Source: an uncultured beta proteobacterium
Lineage (GTDB): Bacteria; Pseudomonadota; Gammaproteobacteria; Burkholderiales; SG8-39
Assembly: GCA_902826155.1 (NCBI GenBank)
Contig: CADEDU010000008.1
Location: forward strand, 9,376 to 28,979
Direction of reading: 5' to 3'
Length of the DNA stretch: 19,604 bases
Under the pieces are notes generated by a model. It worked only from the letters and a program-made list of their open reading frames with translations. It was not told where the DNA came from and searched no databases. Shown in pieces: positions 13,288-19,567 of the stretch. Position 1 is the stretch's first letter. Every line of letters starts with the position of its first letter. The position numbers and the translations under genes are program-made.

Positions 13288-14319
13288 TCAGCGTTGCACC
13301 AACATGACCGGATGACCATCGGGATCGAGCACGACCAGCGCCTTGCGGTACGGGGCATCGAGCATCGTCACCGCGCGCGGCGAGATGAACTGCACCTTGC
13401 GTTCGGCGAGCTTCGGTACCAGCGCATCGATGTCCGCGACTTCGAACACCGTCCTCGTGCTCAACGCGGCGGTCGGGTTGGGTCCCGGGTTGAGTCCCGG
13501 GTTGCGTCCATCGGGCCAGGCGCGGCCATCGGCAGGCGCGAGGTACTGCAGGAATTCCAGACCCGGTCCGTGCATGCGGCGCGTCGCCAGTCCGGTGATA
13601 CGCACCACCGCGCCGGGCGCTGCATCGAGCCGCTCCTGCGTGACGCCCTGATTGAGGCTGGCACCGGCCTTGATCAGCCCGAGCAGTTCCTCGTAGAACG
13701 CCAGACTGCGCGCGGTATCGCCGACCGTGATGGCCGAGTGATCGATGCCCAGAAAGTTCGTGCCCGCCCTTCGCGCAGCCTCATGCCACTTCGGCGCACC
13801 CTTGTCGGGGGGAAACGACAGCAGCTCCAGCGGATGGCCGTCGGGGTCGCGGAATTTGTAGGCCTTGATGCCCGCGGCGGCCTTGTTCGACTCCGGAATG
13901 GTCTGCGGCTCGGCCGAGATCGGACGCGCACCGTGATTGGTCACCTGACGGTACGCCCGCTGCATGTCGGCGACGACGATCGCCATGTGCTGAAACCACA
14001 GGTCCTGCGAACGCCCCTCGACCGCGACCGGCTCACCATCTCCGCCGAGCGGCTGCTCCAACTCGATCGTCTCGCCACCCAGCTGCAAGGTCACACTGCG
14101 CACCTTGCTCGCCTGCACGCCAGTGAGCGCCGCGTAATCCTGATTGACGATGATGCGATCGGCGATGCGCTTGAACTCGAGCGCCGATTCGTAGAACGCC
14201 GTGGCGCGATCGATGTCGCTCACCGTCCGCACGAACGAGCGGATCTCCAGGACGCCGGCACGGGCCAGGCCGCTCAGCGACAGGCACACCAACGCGAGCA
14301 ACAGGATCGCTGTGGCCAT
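13288..14319 (-). CDS. Exported two-domain VOC (glyoxalase/bleomycin-resistance fold) protein
   Basis: With the start at 14319 the product is 343 residues, beginning with a signal peptide (hydrophobic core 4-18, LARA cleavage near residue 21). Four VOC modules follow in two domains: SFVRTVSDIDRATAFYESAL (28-47) with FQHMAIVVADM (109-119) and DPDGHPLELL (158-167); then IDHSAITVGDTARSLAFYEELL (192-213) with TVFEVADIDAL (290-300) and DPDGHPVML (332-340). Some metal-ligand positions are kept (His111, Glu165, His194), but the first module has Phe where His is usual and the last has Met339 where Glu is usual. Export of such proteins is uncommon. The frame is open to 14427, but that longer N-terminus is repeat-derived and basic; neither start has a good ribosome binding site. 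A tandem repeat (GRNPGLNPGPNP, 271-282) interrupts the second domain. Confidence 0.8.
   Translation of the reverse strand: MATAILLLALVCLSLSGLARAGVLEIRSFVRTVSDIDRATAFYESALEFKRIADRIIVNQDYAALTGVQASKVRSVTLQLGGETIELEQPLGGDGEPVAVEGRSQDLWFQHMAIVVADMQRAYRQVTNHGARPISAEPQTIPESNKAAAGIKAYKFRDPDGHPLELLSFPPDKGAPKWHEAARRAGTNFLGIDHSAITVGDTARSLAFYEELLGLIKAGASLNQGVTQERLDAAPGAVVRITGLATRRMHGPGLEFLQYLAPADGRAWPDGRNPGLNPGPNPTAALSTRTVFEVADIDALVPKLAERKVQFISPRAVTMLDAPYRKALVVLDPDGHPVMLVQR
13474..13509 (-). repeat. In-frame 12-bp tandem repeat, three copies, in the VOC gene
   Basis: On the plus strand the copies are CGGGTTGGGTCC, CGGGTTGAGTCC and CGGGTTGCGTCC, differing only at the eighth base. They encode three G-x-N-P units (residues 271-282) in a surface-loop position between modules three and four. 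Because the unit is a multiple of three, copy-number change would lengthen or shorten the loop without frameshift. Confidence 0.85.
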
Positions 14320-14557
14320 CGCGGACGAGCGCCTGCCCGGTTTACCCCTAGGGAAGGAGCGCAACGGGGAACCCAAACGCAAACCCAAACGCGAACCGAG
14401 GGGGAAGCCAACAGGTAAACGGCGCATCGGGCGGCTCCGGGGAATCGTCGTCAGGCTGGCAGTCTCGATTCCTTTGCTCCGCGCGCGCTCACGCAGTTCT
14501 CAAATTTCCATCACGCTGCGCCACACCGATTTTCCTGGGCTATGGTCCGCTCCCATC
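14320..14557. other. Divergent intergenic region between VOC and FixL-like kinase genes
   Basis: These 238 nt must carry the promoters of the VOC-methyltransferase unit (minus) and the kinase-regulator unit (plus). I see an AT-richer patch near 14495-14515 but no promoter with good spacing on either strand. The 12-bp repeats at 14369-14404 lie here, 50-85 nt upstream of the chosen VOC start. Confidence 0.5.
14369..14404. repeat. 12-bp tandem repeat, two good copies and one degenerate
   Basis: GAACCCAAACGC (14369-14380) and AAACCCAAACGC (14381-14392) are nearly identical; GAACCGAGGGGG (14393-14404) is a decayed third unit. The repeat lies upstream of the VOC gene, in its leader, or in its N-terminus if the longer start were used. 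Confidence 0.65.
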
Positions 14558-15982
14558 ATGGACCGCGCCCTGCATCCCCTCAGCCGGAACCGACCGGCCA
14601 CCCCACGCCTCGATCTGCGCGCGGCGTGCCTCGCATTGCGACGTCATGCCTTCATGCTGACGGGCTACGTGCTTGCCAGCGCCAGCGTGCTCGCGACGGT
14701 GCTCGGCATTGCCATGGTCGTGACCCGCGGCGAGGCCCAGGCCGGCGTGCCCGCGATGCCGGCATCCTCGCAACACGCGCTGGTGCTCTACGCCTTGGTC
14801 GGCATCCTCGCCCTGAGCGGACTGCTGCTCGCGCTGGCCAGCCATGAACGGCGCATCGCGCTGGCGCGGTTGCGCGTCAGCGTGGCGCAATTCCGCGCGC
14901 TGTCCGAACAGATGAACGATGGCCTGGTGGTGATCGACAAGGAGGGCGTCATCACCGCTGCAAGCGAACGCTTTGCGCGCATGCTCGGCTGCGCCGCCAA
15001 CGAGCTGATCGGCACGAGCGCGGCGGCGATCGAACTGCATGTCGACGCGCACGCGCTGGCGCCTGGGCAGGCGTGCACGATCGAAGGCGATCTGCGGCGC
15101 GCGAGCGGTGAGGCGCTGGCGGCGCGCGTGGTGGCGCGCGCCCTGGCTCCGGTCAGCGGGGCACCGAGCGGGGTGCTCGCGGTGGTCACCGACCTCACCG
15201 AGCAACGCAAGGTCGAGCTGGCGCACCGCCTGGCCGAGGATCGCGCGCGTCAGCATCTGAATCAGCTCGCGCATGTAGCGCGGGTGAGTTCGATGGGCGA
15301 GATGGCGAGCGCGATCGCACACGAGATCAACCAGCCGCTCACTGCGATCGCAAGTTACGCCAAGGCTTGCATGCGATTGCTGAACGCCACGCCGGCACCT
15401 CAGCGCGATGTCGTCGACGCGATGGCGAAGATCGCCGATGACGCATTGCGCGCCGGGCAAGTCGTGCGCCACATCCGCGCCTTCCTGCAGGCAAAGGAGG
15501 CCGACATGATGCCGCTCGATGCCAATCGGCTGGTGACCGAAGTGATCCGGCTGGCACAACCCGAGGCCCGACAGCTCGGTGCAACGCTGCGCACCGAGCT
15601 GGGCAACCCGTTGCCGCCGATCATGGGCGAGCCGATCCAGCTCGAGCAGGTCATCCTCAACCTGGTGCGCAACGCCCTCGAGGCCATGCACGACGCCGGC
15701 GTCCGGCGGCGGGTCGTGACGCTTCGTACGGCAAGCACCGACGAAGGCGTTGCGATCTGCGTGCACGACACGGGCCCGGGCATCGACGCCGCTACGGCCG
15801 ACCAGTTGTTCGAGCCGTTCTTCACCACCAAGGCCGACGGGTTGGGCATCGGACTGGCGATCAGCCGTTCGATCGTGACGATGCACGAGGGCAGCCTGCT
15901 CGCATCGAACGACCCGGCCGCCGGCGCCGTATTCACCATTCGACTTCCAAGGACTCACCTCGATGCTGAACGCCCCAGCTGA
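14558..15982 (+). CDS. FixL-like membrane PAS histidine kinase
   Basis: The 474-residue protein has two membrane helices (about 33-56 and 75-95) joined by a short periplasmic loop, a PAS domain (about 108-220; DGLVVIDKEGVITAASERFARMLG, ending in VVTDLTEQRKVE), HisKA with phospho-acceptor His255 (MASAIAHEINQPLTAI), and HATPase_c with Asn368/Asn372, DTGPGID (404-410) and GLGIGLAIS (428-436). The HEINQPL form of the histidine motif is typical of the FixL/TtrS-like group. It overlaps the FixJ-like gene by 20 nt, so they form a cognate pair. The start at 14558 has a weak ribosome binding site; Met33 at 14654 is an alternative but would cut into the first helix. Haem binding by the PAS domain cannot be judged from the sequence. 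Confidence 0.88.
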   Translation: MDRALHPLSRNRPATPRLDLRAACLALRRHAFMLTGYVLASASVLATVLGIAMVVTRGEAQAGVPAMPASSQHALVLYALVGILALSGLLLALASHERRIALARLRVSVAQFRALSEQMNDGLVVIDKEGVITAASERFARMLGCAANELIGTSAAAIELHVDAHALAPGQACTIEGDLRRASGEALAARVVARALAPVSGAPSGVLAVVTDLTEQRKVELAHRLAEDRARQHLNQLAHVARVSSMGEMASAIAHEINQPLTAIASYAKACMRLLNATPAPQRDVVDAMAKIADDALRAGQVVRHIRAFLQAKEADMMPLDANRLVTEVIRLAQPEARQLGATLRTELGNPLPPIMGEPIQLEQVILNLVRNALEAMHDAGVRRRVVTLRTASTDEGVAICVHDTGPGIDAATADQLFEPFFTTKADGLGIGLAISRSIVTMHEGSLLASNDPAAGAVFTIRLPRTHLDAERPS

Positions 15983-16634
15983 AAGCGCCGTGCAGATGCA
16001 ACCGTGCAGGGCGCATTCGTCGGCCTGCGACAAAGGCGTTGCCTTCGTGGTCGACGACGAGCAGTCGATTCGCGACGCGCTGGTATTTCTGCTCAAGGCG
16101 GCGGGCTTCGATGCGTACGCCTTCGCCAGTGCCCACGCGTTCTTCGCGAGCTGGCGGGCCACCCGCCGCGCCTGCGTCATCGCCGACGTGCGCATGCCTG
16201 GAATGAGCGGCCTGGAGATGCTCGGCGCCATGCGCGACCGTTCCATCCGCCTGCCGGTGATCATGATCACCGGTCACGCGGACGTACCGATGGCAGTGCG
16301 AGCCATGAAGGCAGGCGCCGTCGAGTTTCTCGAGAAGCCCTTCGACGACGAGCGACTACTTCAAGCTGTGGATCGCGCGCTGGCGTTGCCGACGATCGGG
16401 CTGGCGGCGTCGCGCACTCAGATCGAAGCGGATATCGCAACGCTCACGCCGCGCGAACGCGAGGTGATGGTGTTGATCGCCGCCGGCAAACCCAACAAGG
16501 TGATCTCGAGCGAGCTCGACCTGAGCGTTCGAACGGTCGAGGTGCATCGCGCGCGTGTCATGGAAAAGATGCACGCGGAGTCGGTCGCTGATCTGGTGCG
16601 CATGAGCATCGCCACCGAGCTGCTGCCGCTTTGA
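15963..16634 (+). CDS. FixJ/NarL-type response regulator
   Basis: The 223-residue protein has a receiver (about 25-140) with Asp31/Asp32, phospho-acceptor Asp75 (CVIADVRMPGMSG), Thr103 and Lys125 (FLEKPF), and a C-terminal LuxR-type helix-turn-helix (161-215; LTPREREVMVLIAAGKPNK, ISSELDLSVRTVEVHRARVM). The first 24 residues, with Cys15 and Cys22, are an extension beyond the usual FixJ start. The ATG lies inside the 3' end of the kinase gene with AAGGA 9 nt upstream. The gene ends 35 nt before the stop of the convergent Asp-box gene. Confidence 0.93.
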   Translation: MLNAPAESAVQMQPCRAHSSACDKGVAFVVDDEQSIRDALVFLLKAAGFDAYAFASAHAFFASWRATRRACVIADVRMPGMSGLEMLGAMRDRSIRLPVIMITGHADVPMAVRAMKAGAVEFLEKPFDDERLLQAVDRALALPTIGLAASRTQIEADIATLTPREREVMVLIAAGKPNKVISSELDLSVRTVEVHRARVMEKMHAESVADLVRMSIATELLPL

Positions 16635-16648
16635 GCGTCACGGCTGGC

Positions 16649-16688
16649 CCTAGCCGCAGGCGATCGCGCCTAGCCGCAGGCGATCGAA
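16649..16688. repeat. 20-bp direct tandem duplication covering the stop codon of the Asp-box gene
   Basis: CCTAGCCGCAGGCGATCG occurs at 16649-16666 and again at 16669-16686, a 20-bp period. The second copy contains the last codons (Ile-Ala-Cys-Gly) and TAG stop of the minus-strand Asp-box gene; the first copy repeats them just downstream. It occupies half of the short gap between the convergent FixJ-like and Asp-box genes. Confidence 0.9.
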
Positions 16689-17707
16689 TATACGTCCAGC
16701 ACGCCTTCGGGCAACAGCGATTCGTTCCAGGTGCCGCCCGCATCGGTGGTGGTGAATACCTGTCCGCATCGCGAGGCGCAGACAATGCGCGCCGGATCGC
16801 GCGGGTGCGGTGCCACGGCCATCATGGTGGCCCGCGCCTTGACGCCGTGATCGAGCCGCTGCCAGGTCTCGCCCAGATCACTGCTGCGATAAAGCGAACC
16901 GTCCTTGCTCGCCGCGGCTGGAGACAGGCACGCCAACAGCACGCGCGGATCATGCGGGGACACGCGAACGTCACGCGCATAGGTGAGCGGCGAGAACCGC
17001 CCGACCTGCAGGTCTTGCCAGGTCGTGCCGGCATCGGCGCTGCGGAACAGCCCCATGCGCACCGCGATGAACACCGTGTCGGCGCGCGCGGGGCTGACAC
17101 ACAGTGCGTGCGCATCGAGCATGCCTTCATTCTCGGTATCGCTTTGCAGCCGGCTGCGCAGGTTCGCGTGGTGTTGCGCGAGATCCACCAGCGATTCGGC
17201 GCAATCGGTCCAGGATTCCCCGCCGTCGAGGCTGCGCATCGCCCCGCCCACTTCGAGCGCCGCGTAGACATGATCGGGGTGCGCCGGGTCGGCCGACAGA
17301 CGCATCACGCGGCAGGCGAACGCCATCTTCACGCGCTGAGACGCCGGTACCGGCAGTTCGCGCCAGGTGGCGCCGCCGTCATCGCTGCGCAACACACCCA
17401 CCGGCGATGTACCCGCGTACATCCGCTGCGGCTGGGTCGGATGGATCAGCACCGACCAGATCTGTTTGCCGGCGGGAGTCGGCAGTCGGTGCCAGTGATC
17501 ACCGGCGTCGTCGCTGCGATAGATCCCGTCGGCCGCACCGACAAAGATGACTTGCGGTTCGTGCGGGTGCACGGTGATCGCCTGCACTGCCAGCGTGTCG
17601 GGCAGCCCCGCGGCGACACGCGTCCACCCACCATCGTCGTCGTGACGACGGAACAAGCCGCCGAGCGTGCCACCGGTCCAGCGAGCCGCGCCGACGTAGG
17701 TGTTCAT
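16670..17707 (-). CDS. Asp-box (BNR-repeat) beta-propeller protein, sialidase/WD-like superfamily
   Basis: The 345-residue product carries six Asp-box motifs S/T-x-D-x-G-x-x-W, starting at residues 65, 108, 159, 223, 275 and 320, consistent with a propeller fold as in sialidases, Vps10 domains and photosystem assembly factors. There is no signal peptide and no recognisable sialidase arginine triad, so it is probably a cytoplasmic propeller of unknown ligand rather than a sialidase. The start ATG at 17707 lacks a Shine-Dalgarno sequence, but it overlaps (ATGA) the stop of a 12-residue ORF that has an excellent one, suggesting coupled translation. It lies downstream of the aldolase-family gene in the same direction, 131 nt after that gene's stop, and may be in its operon. 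Confidence 0.85.
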   Translation of the reverse strand: MNTYVGAARWTGGTLGGLFRRHDDDGGWTRVAAGLPDTLAVQAITVHPHEPQVIFVGAADGIYRSDDAGDHWHRLPTPAGKQIWSVLIHPTQPQRMYAGTSPVGVLRSDDGGATWRELPVPASQRVKMAFACRVMRLSADPAHPDHVYAALEVGGAMRSLDGGESWTDCAESLVDLAQHHANLRSRLQSDTENEGMLDAHALCVSPARADTVFIAVRMGLFRSADAGTTWQDLQVGRFSPLTYARDVRVSPHDPRVLLACLSPAAASKDGSLYRSSDLGETWQRLDHGVKARATMMAVAPHPRDPARIVCASRCGQVFTTTDAGGTWNESLLPEGVLDVYSIACG

Positions 17708-17742
17708 CGCTGCACCGCCGTTGCGTAGAGCGAGACTCGCAT
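17704..17742 (-). CDS. 12-residue leader ORF translationally coupled to the Asp-box gene
   Basis: The frame ATG...TGA encodes MRVSLYATAVQR. AAAGGAG lies 7 nt before its ATG and is the best ribosome binding site in the area. Its TGA overlaps the ATG of the propeller gene in the arrangement ATGA (17707-17704). The peptide resembles no family I know. It may be a leader that delivers ribosomes to the next gene, or the remnant of a longer gene. Confidence 0.5.
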   Translation of the reverse strand: MRVSLYATAVQR

Positions 17743-17809
17743 GATCGTTCTCCTTTGTTGTCGGTGCGGCGCGTCTGTTCCAGCGTTGAGGTAGCGCAAC
17801 GCAACGACG

Positions 17810-17818
17810 CCCCCCCCC
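17810..17818. repeat. Homopolymeric C9 tract
   Basis: Nine consecutive C residues lie between the aldolase-family gene and the leader ORF, so a G9 run would be present in the minus-strand transcript about 70 nt upstream of the leader start. Such tracts are prone to slippage; here it lies outside coding sequence. Confidence 0.8.
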
Positions 17819-17833
17819 AAATCCCCGATTGCC

Positions 17834-17888
17834 ACCGTCAAGCGGCCCACCGTCAGGCTGTGCGCTAAACCGTCAGGCTGCGCGCTCC
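17834..17888. repeat. 20-bp direct tandem duplication covering the stop codon of the aldolase gene
   Basis: ACCGTCAGGCTGTGCGCTAA (17849-17868) is followed directly by ACCGTCAGGCTGCGCGCTCC (17869-17888), and a shortened copy ACCGTCAAGCGGCCC precedes them (17834-17848). The 17869-17888 copy contains the final codons (Glu-Arg-Ala-Ala) and TGA stop of the minus-strand aldolase-family gene. The layout is the same as at the end of the Asp-box gene. Confidence 0.85.
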
Positions 17889-18862
17889 ATCGGCGGCGCG
17901 CCGCGCAAACCGCAATTCGCGAACGCCGCCCGCACCTTGGCCTTTTCGTCCTCGGTCAGGTTGAGCAGCGGCCGGCGGCTCGGACCGCCCGCCTGGCCGA
18001 GCAACTCCTGCCAGTACTTTTGCTGCGGTTGCGGCTTGCCGTGCGGGCGCGAGTGCTTGAGCGCCTGGCGGACAGGCTCGAGGCTGTCGCGCACCTTCTT
18101 CGCCTCCGTCACCCGTCCGGCCATCGCCAGCGCGGTGTATTCGTTCATGCGCCGATCGGCCTTCGTCTGCATCAGGTAAGGCGGCGAGGAGCAGAGGTAG
18201 ACCTGCCAGCCCAGCTCGACGATGTTGTCGAACCATTCTTCTTCGGACGAACAGCTGACGATCAGCTTGTCGCCCGCCAGCCGCGACAGGCGCGAGTAGG
18301 TTTCACGCGGCACGCTGTACTTGATCGCGACGATGTTGGGTATGTCCTCAGCCAGCTTCACGCACAGTTCCGGGCTGATCGTGTAGCCGCAATCGGGCGG
18401 CTGGTTCCACAACGTGAGGCCGATGTCGAGCTGGCTCGCGATATGCCGGTAGTACTCGTAGATCGTCGCATCGGAATGGGCGCCGAAATACAGAAGCGGC
18501 GTATGCACGACCACGTAGTCCGCTCCGATCGCCTGCGCATGCAGCGCGAGTTCGAGCACCGTGTCGAGATTCTGATCGGAGGCGGAAATCATGATGCCCC
18601 CGCGGCCCAGCCGACGCGCCTCTTCGACGGCGATCTCGTGCATGCGTTTCCGCTCCTGCAGCGTCATCGCATAGAACTCGCCCTGCTTGCCGCCGACGAA
18701 CAGACCGGCGAGTTCCAGTTCACCGAGCCAGTGACGCAGGTTGTGACGCCAGCCGGCTTCGTCGACTTGCAGGTCTGCGGTGAACGGCGTCAGGGTCGCC
18801 GCCCACACGCCGCGCAGGTGCTCGCGGGCATAGGCTTTGGCGTCGGCTTTGCGGTATTTCAT
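17873..18862 (-). CDS. Dihydrodipicolinate synthase (DapA)-family aldolase/lyase of unknown substrate
   Basis: The 329-residue protein has the (beta/alpha)8 aldolase pattern of the DapA/NAL family: GVWAATLTPFTADLQVD at the start, GLFVGGKQGEF (54-63) at the pyruvate-binding turn, HTPLLYF with Tyr125, LWNQPPDCGYTIS (151-163), and the Schiff-base Lys181 in NIVAIKYS. Members condense or cleave a keto acid through a lysine imine. The Thr-Thr pair of true DapA is replaced by Lys59-Gln60 and the sequence is clearly divergent, so lysine biosynthesis is unlikely; a catabolic hydratase-aldolase role is an inference. The start at 18862 has GGAG 6 nt upstream; the ATG at 18868 is too close to it. It is upstream of the Asp-box gene and downstream of a truncated IclR-type regulator gene. 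Confidence 0.88.
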   Translation of the reverse strand: MKYRKADAKAYAREHLRGVWAATLTPFTADLQVDEAGWRHNLRHWLGELELAGLFVGGKQGEFYAMTLQERKRMHEIAVEEARRLGRGGIMISASDQNLDTVLELALHAQAIGADYVVVHTPLLYFGAHSDATIYEYYRHIASQLDIGLTLWNQPPDCGYTISPELCVKLAEDIPNIVAIKYSVPRETYSRLSRLAGDKLIVSCSSEEEWFDNIVELGWQVYLCSSPPYLMQTKADRRMNEYTALAMAGRVTEAKKVRDSLEPVRQALKHSRPHGKPQPQQKYWQELLGQAGGPSRRPLLNLTEDEKAKVRAAFANCGLRGAPPMERAA

Positions 18863-19164
18863 CGGCATCTCCGGAGGCGTGCGATCGGCGTGTCGTATCG
18901 GCGCGACGTCACGACGCGTACAACGGCGCCCCATCTCGGCACGTCGAATCCGCGCCTCGGAAGCACCGGCCGATCGGCACAATCGGCTCAATGTAGACGA
19001 TTCACACGATCGCGGGCAATGCCCGGGCGCCGACGGGAGCGGATGTGGGGGCGCATGGCATTCGCGCCGCCATGCGCAGCAGGCCTTCGCTTACGACGCG
19101 TTCACGCTGAAGGCGTCAGCCTCCAGACCGGTGAGCCCGCAGCGGACAGTGCGGTCGGCGCCGC
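18863..19164. other. Intergenic region upstream of the aldolase gene, 302 nt
   Basis: This interval separates the winged-helix gene from the aldolase gene, both on the minus strand. It contains three dyads: a 10-bp palindrome GCCGATCGGC (18969-18978), CGGGCA-A-TGCCCG (19013-19025) and the 9-9-9 repeat at 19051-19077. No promoter with good -35/-10 spacing was found, and no reading frame here resembles an IclR effector domain. Confidence 0.5.
19051..19077. promoter_or_regulatory. 27-bp dyad: 9-bp perfect inverted repeat with 9-bp spacer
   Basis: GCGCATGGC (19051-19059) and GCCATGCGC (19069-19077) are exact reverse complements around the spacer ATTCGCGCC. It lies 87 nt after the stop of the winged-helix gene and about 190 nt upstream of the aldolase start. 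It could be an operator for the neighbouring regulator or a transcript hairpin; there is no U-tract for a terminator. Confidence 0.4.
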
Positions 19165-19476
19165 TCAGCTCTGGAAAGTGCGCAGATCGACGAACAACCG
19201 CGACAGCTTGGACGATGGCCGATACGTCCGCTCAGCACGGTCGAATTGAAGGTAACCGAGATTCACCAGGCACATCATCAGCATCGACGTACTCGACTGC
19301 GGAAAGCGCAAAGCACTGGCGATCTGCGAGATCGTCGCGGGTGCCGAGCGCTCGGCGAGGTACTCGATCACCTGCAGCGTGCGCACAGCCGACTTGACGG
19401 TCTTATGCGTTCGCGGTGCGACGACCGACACCACGTCGTTCGATGTCACTTCACTCGACAGGCTGTGATCGCTCAT
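19165..19476 (-). CDS. IclR-type winged-helix DNA-binding protein lacking the effector domain
   Basis: The 103-residue product contains one winged helix-turn-helix (about 27-95): KSAVRTLQVIEYLAE, ATISQIASALRFPQSSTSMLM as the recognition segment, then GYLQFDRAERTYRPSSKL as the wing, which is the IclR pattern. Family members normally carry a C-terminal effector domain of about 150 residues; here the chain ends eleven residues after YRPSSKLS, and none of the sequence downstream looks like that domain. It may be a truncated gene or a genuine short regulator. The ATG at 19476 is preferred over a TTG at 19521; neither has a strong Shine-Dalgarno sequence. Its position upstream of the aldolase gene suggests it once controlled that gene. 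Confidence 0.75.
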   Translation of the reverse strand: MSDHSLSSEVTSNDVVSVVAPRTHKTVKSAVRTLQVIEYLAERSAPATISQIASALRFPQSSTSMLMMCLVNLGYLQFDRAERTYRPSSKLSRLFVDLRTFQS

Positions 19477-19567
19477 GGTCGTACCGATCGCGGTTAGGGA
19501 ATGCGACGAAGACTGCGTCAATGAAGTAGAGAAGCGTTGCCGTAATGAAAGGTGCTCGGCCCGATGC

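Noticed and set aside
14455..14482. Sigma-54-like TGGC ... TTGCT upstream of the FixL-like gene
   Set aside because: The GG-to-GC distance is about 16 nt rather than the required 10.
14540..16270. Minus-strand reading frame of 576 aa opposite the FixL/FixJ-like genes
   Set aside because: It spans two convincing plus-strand genes and their overlap, and its translation is low-complexity and without motifs.
18020..19249. Plus-strand reading frame of 409 aa opposite the aldolase and winged-helix genes
   Set aside because: It is antisense to a recognisable aldolase-family gene and runs across an intergenic region with no change in composition.
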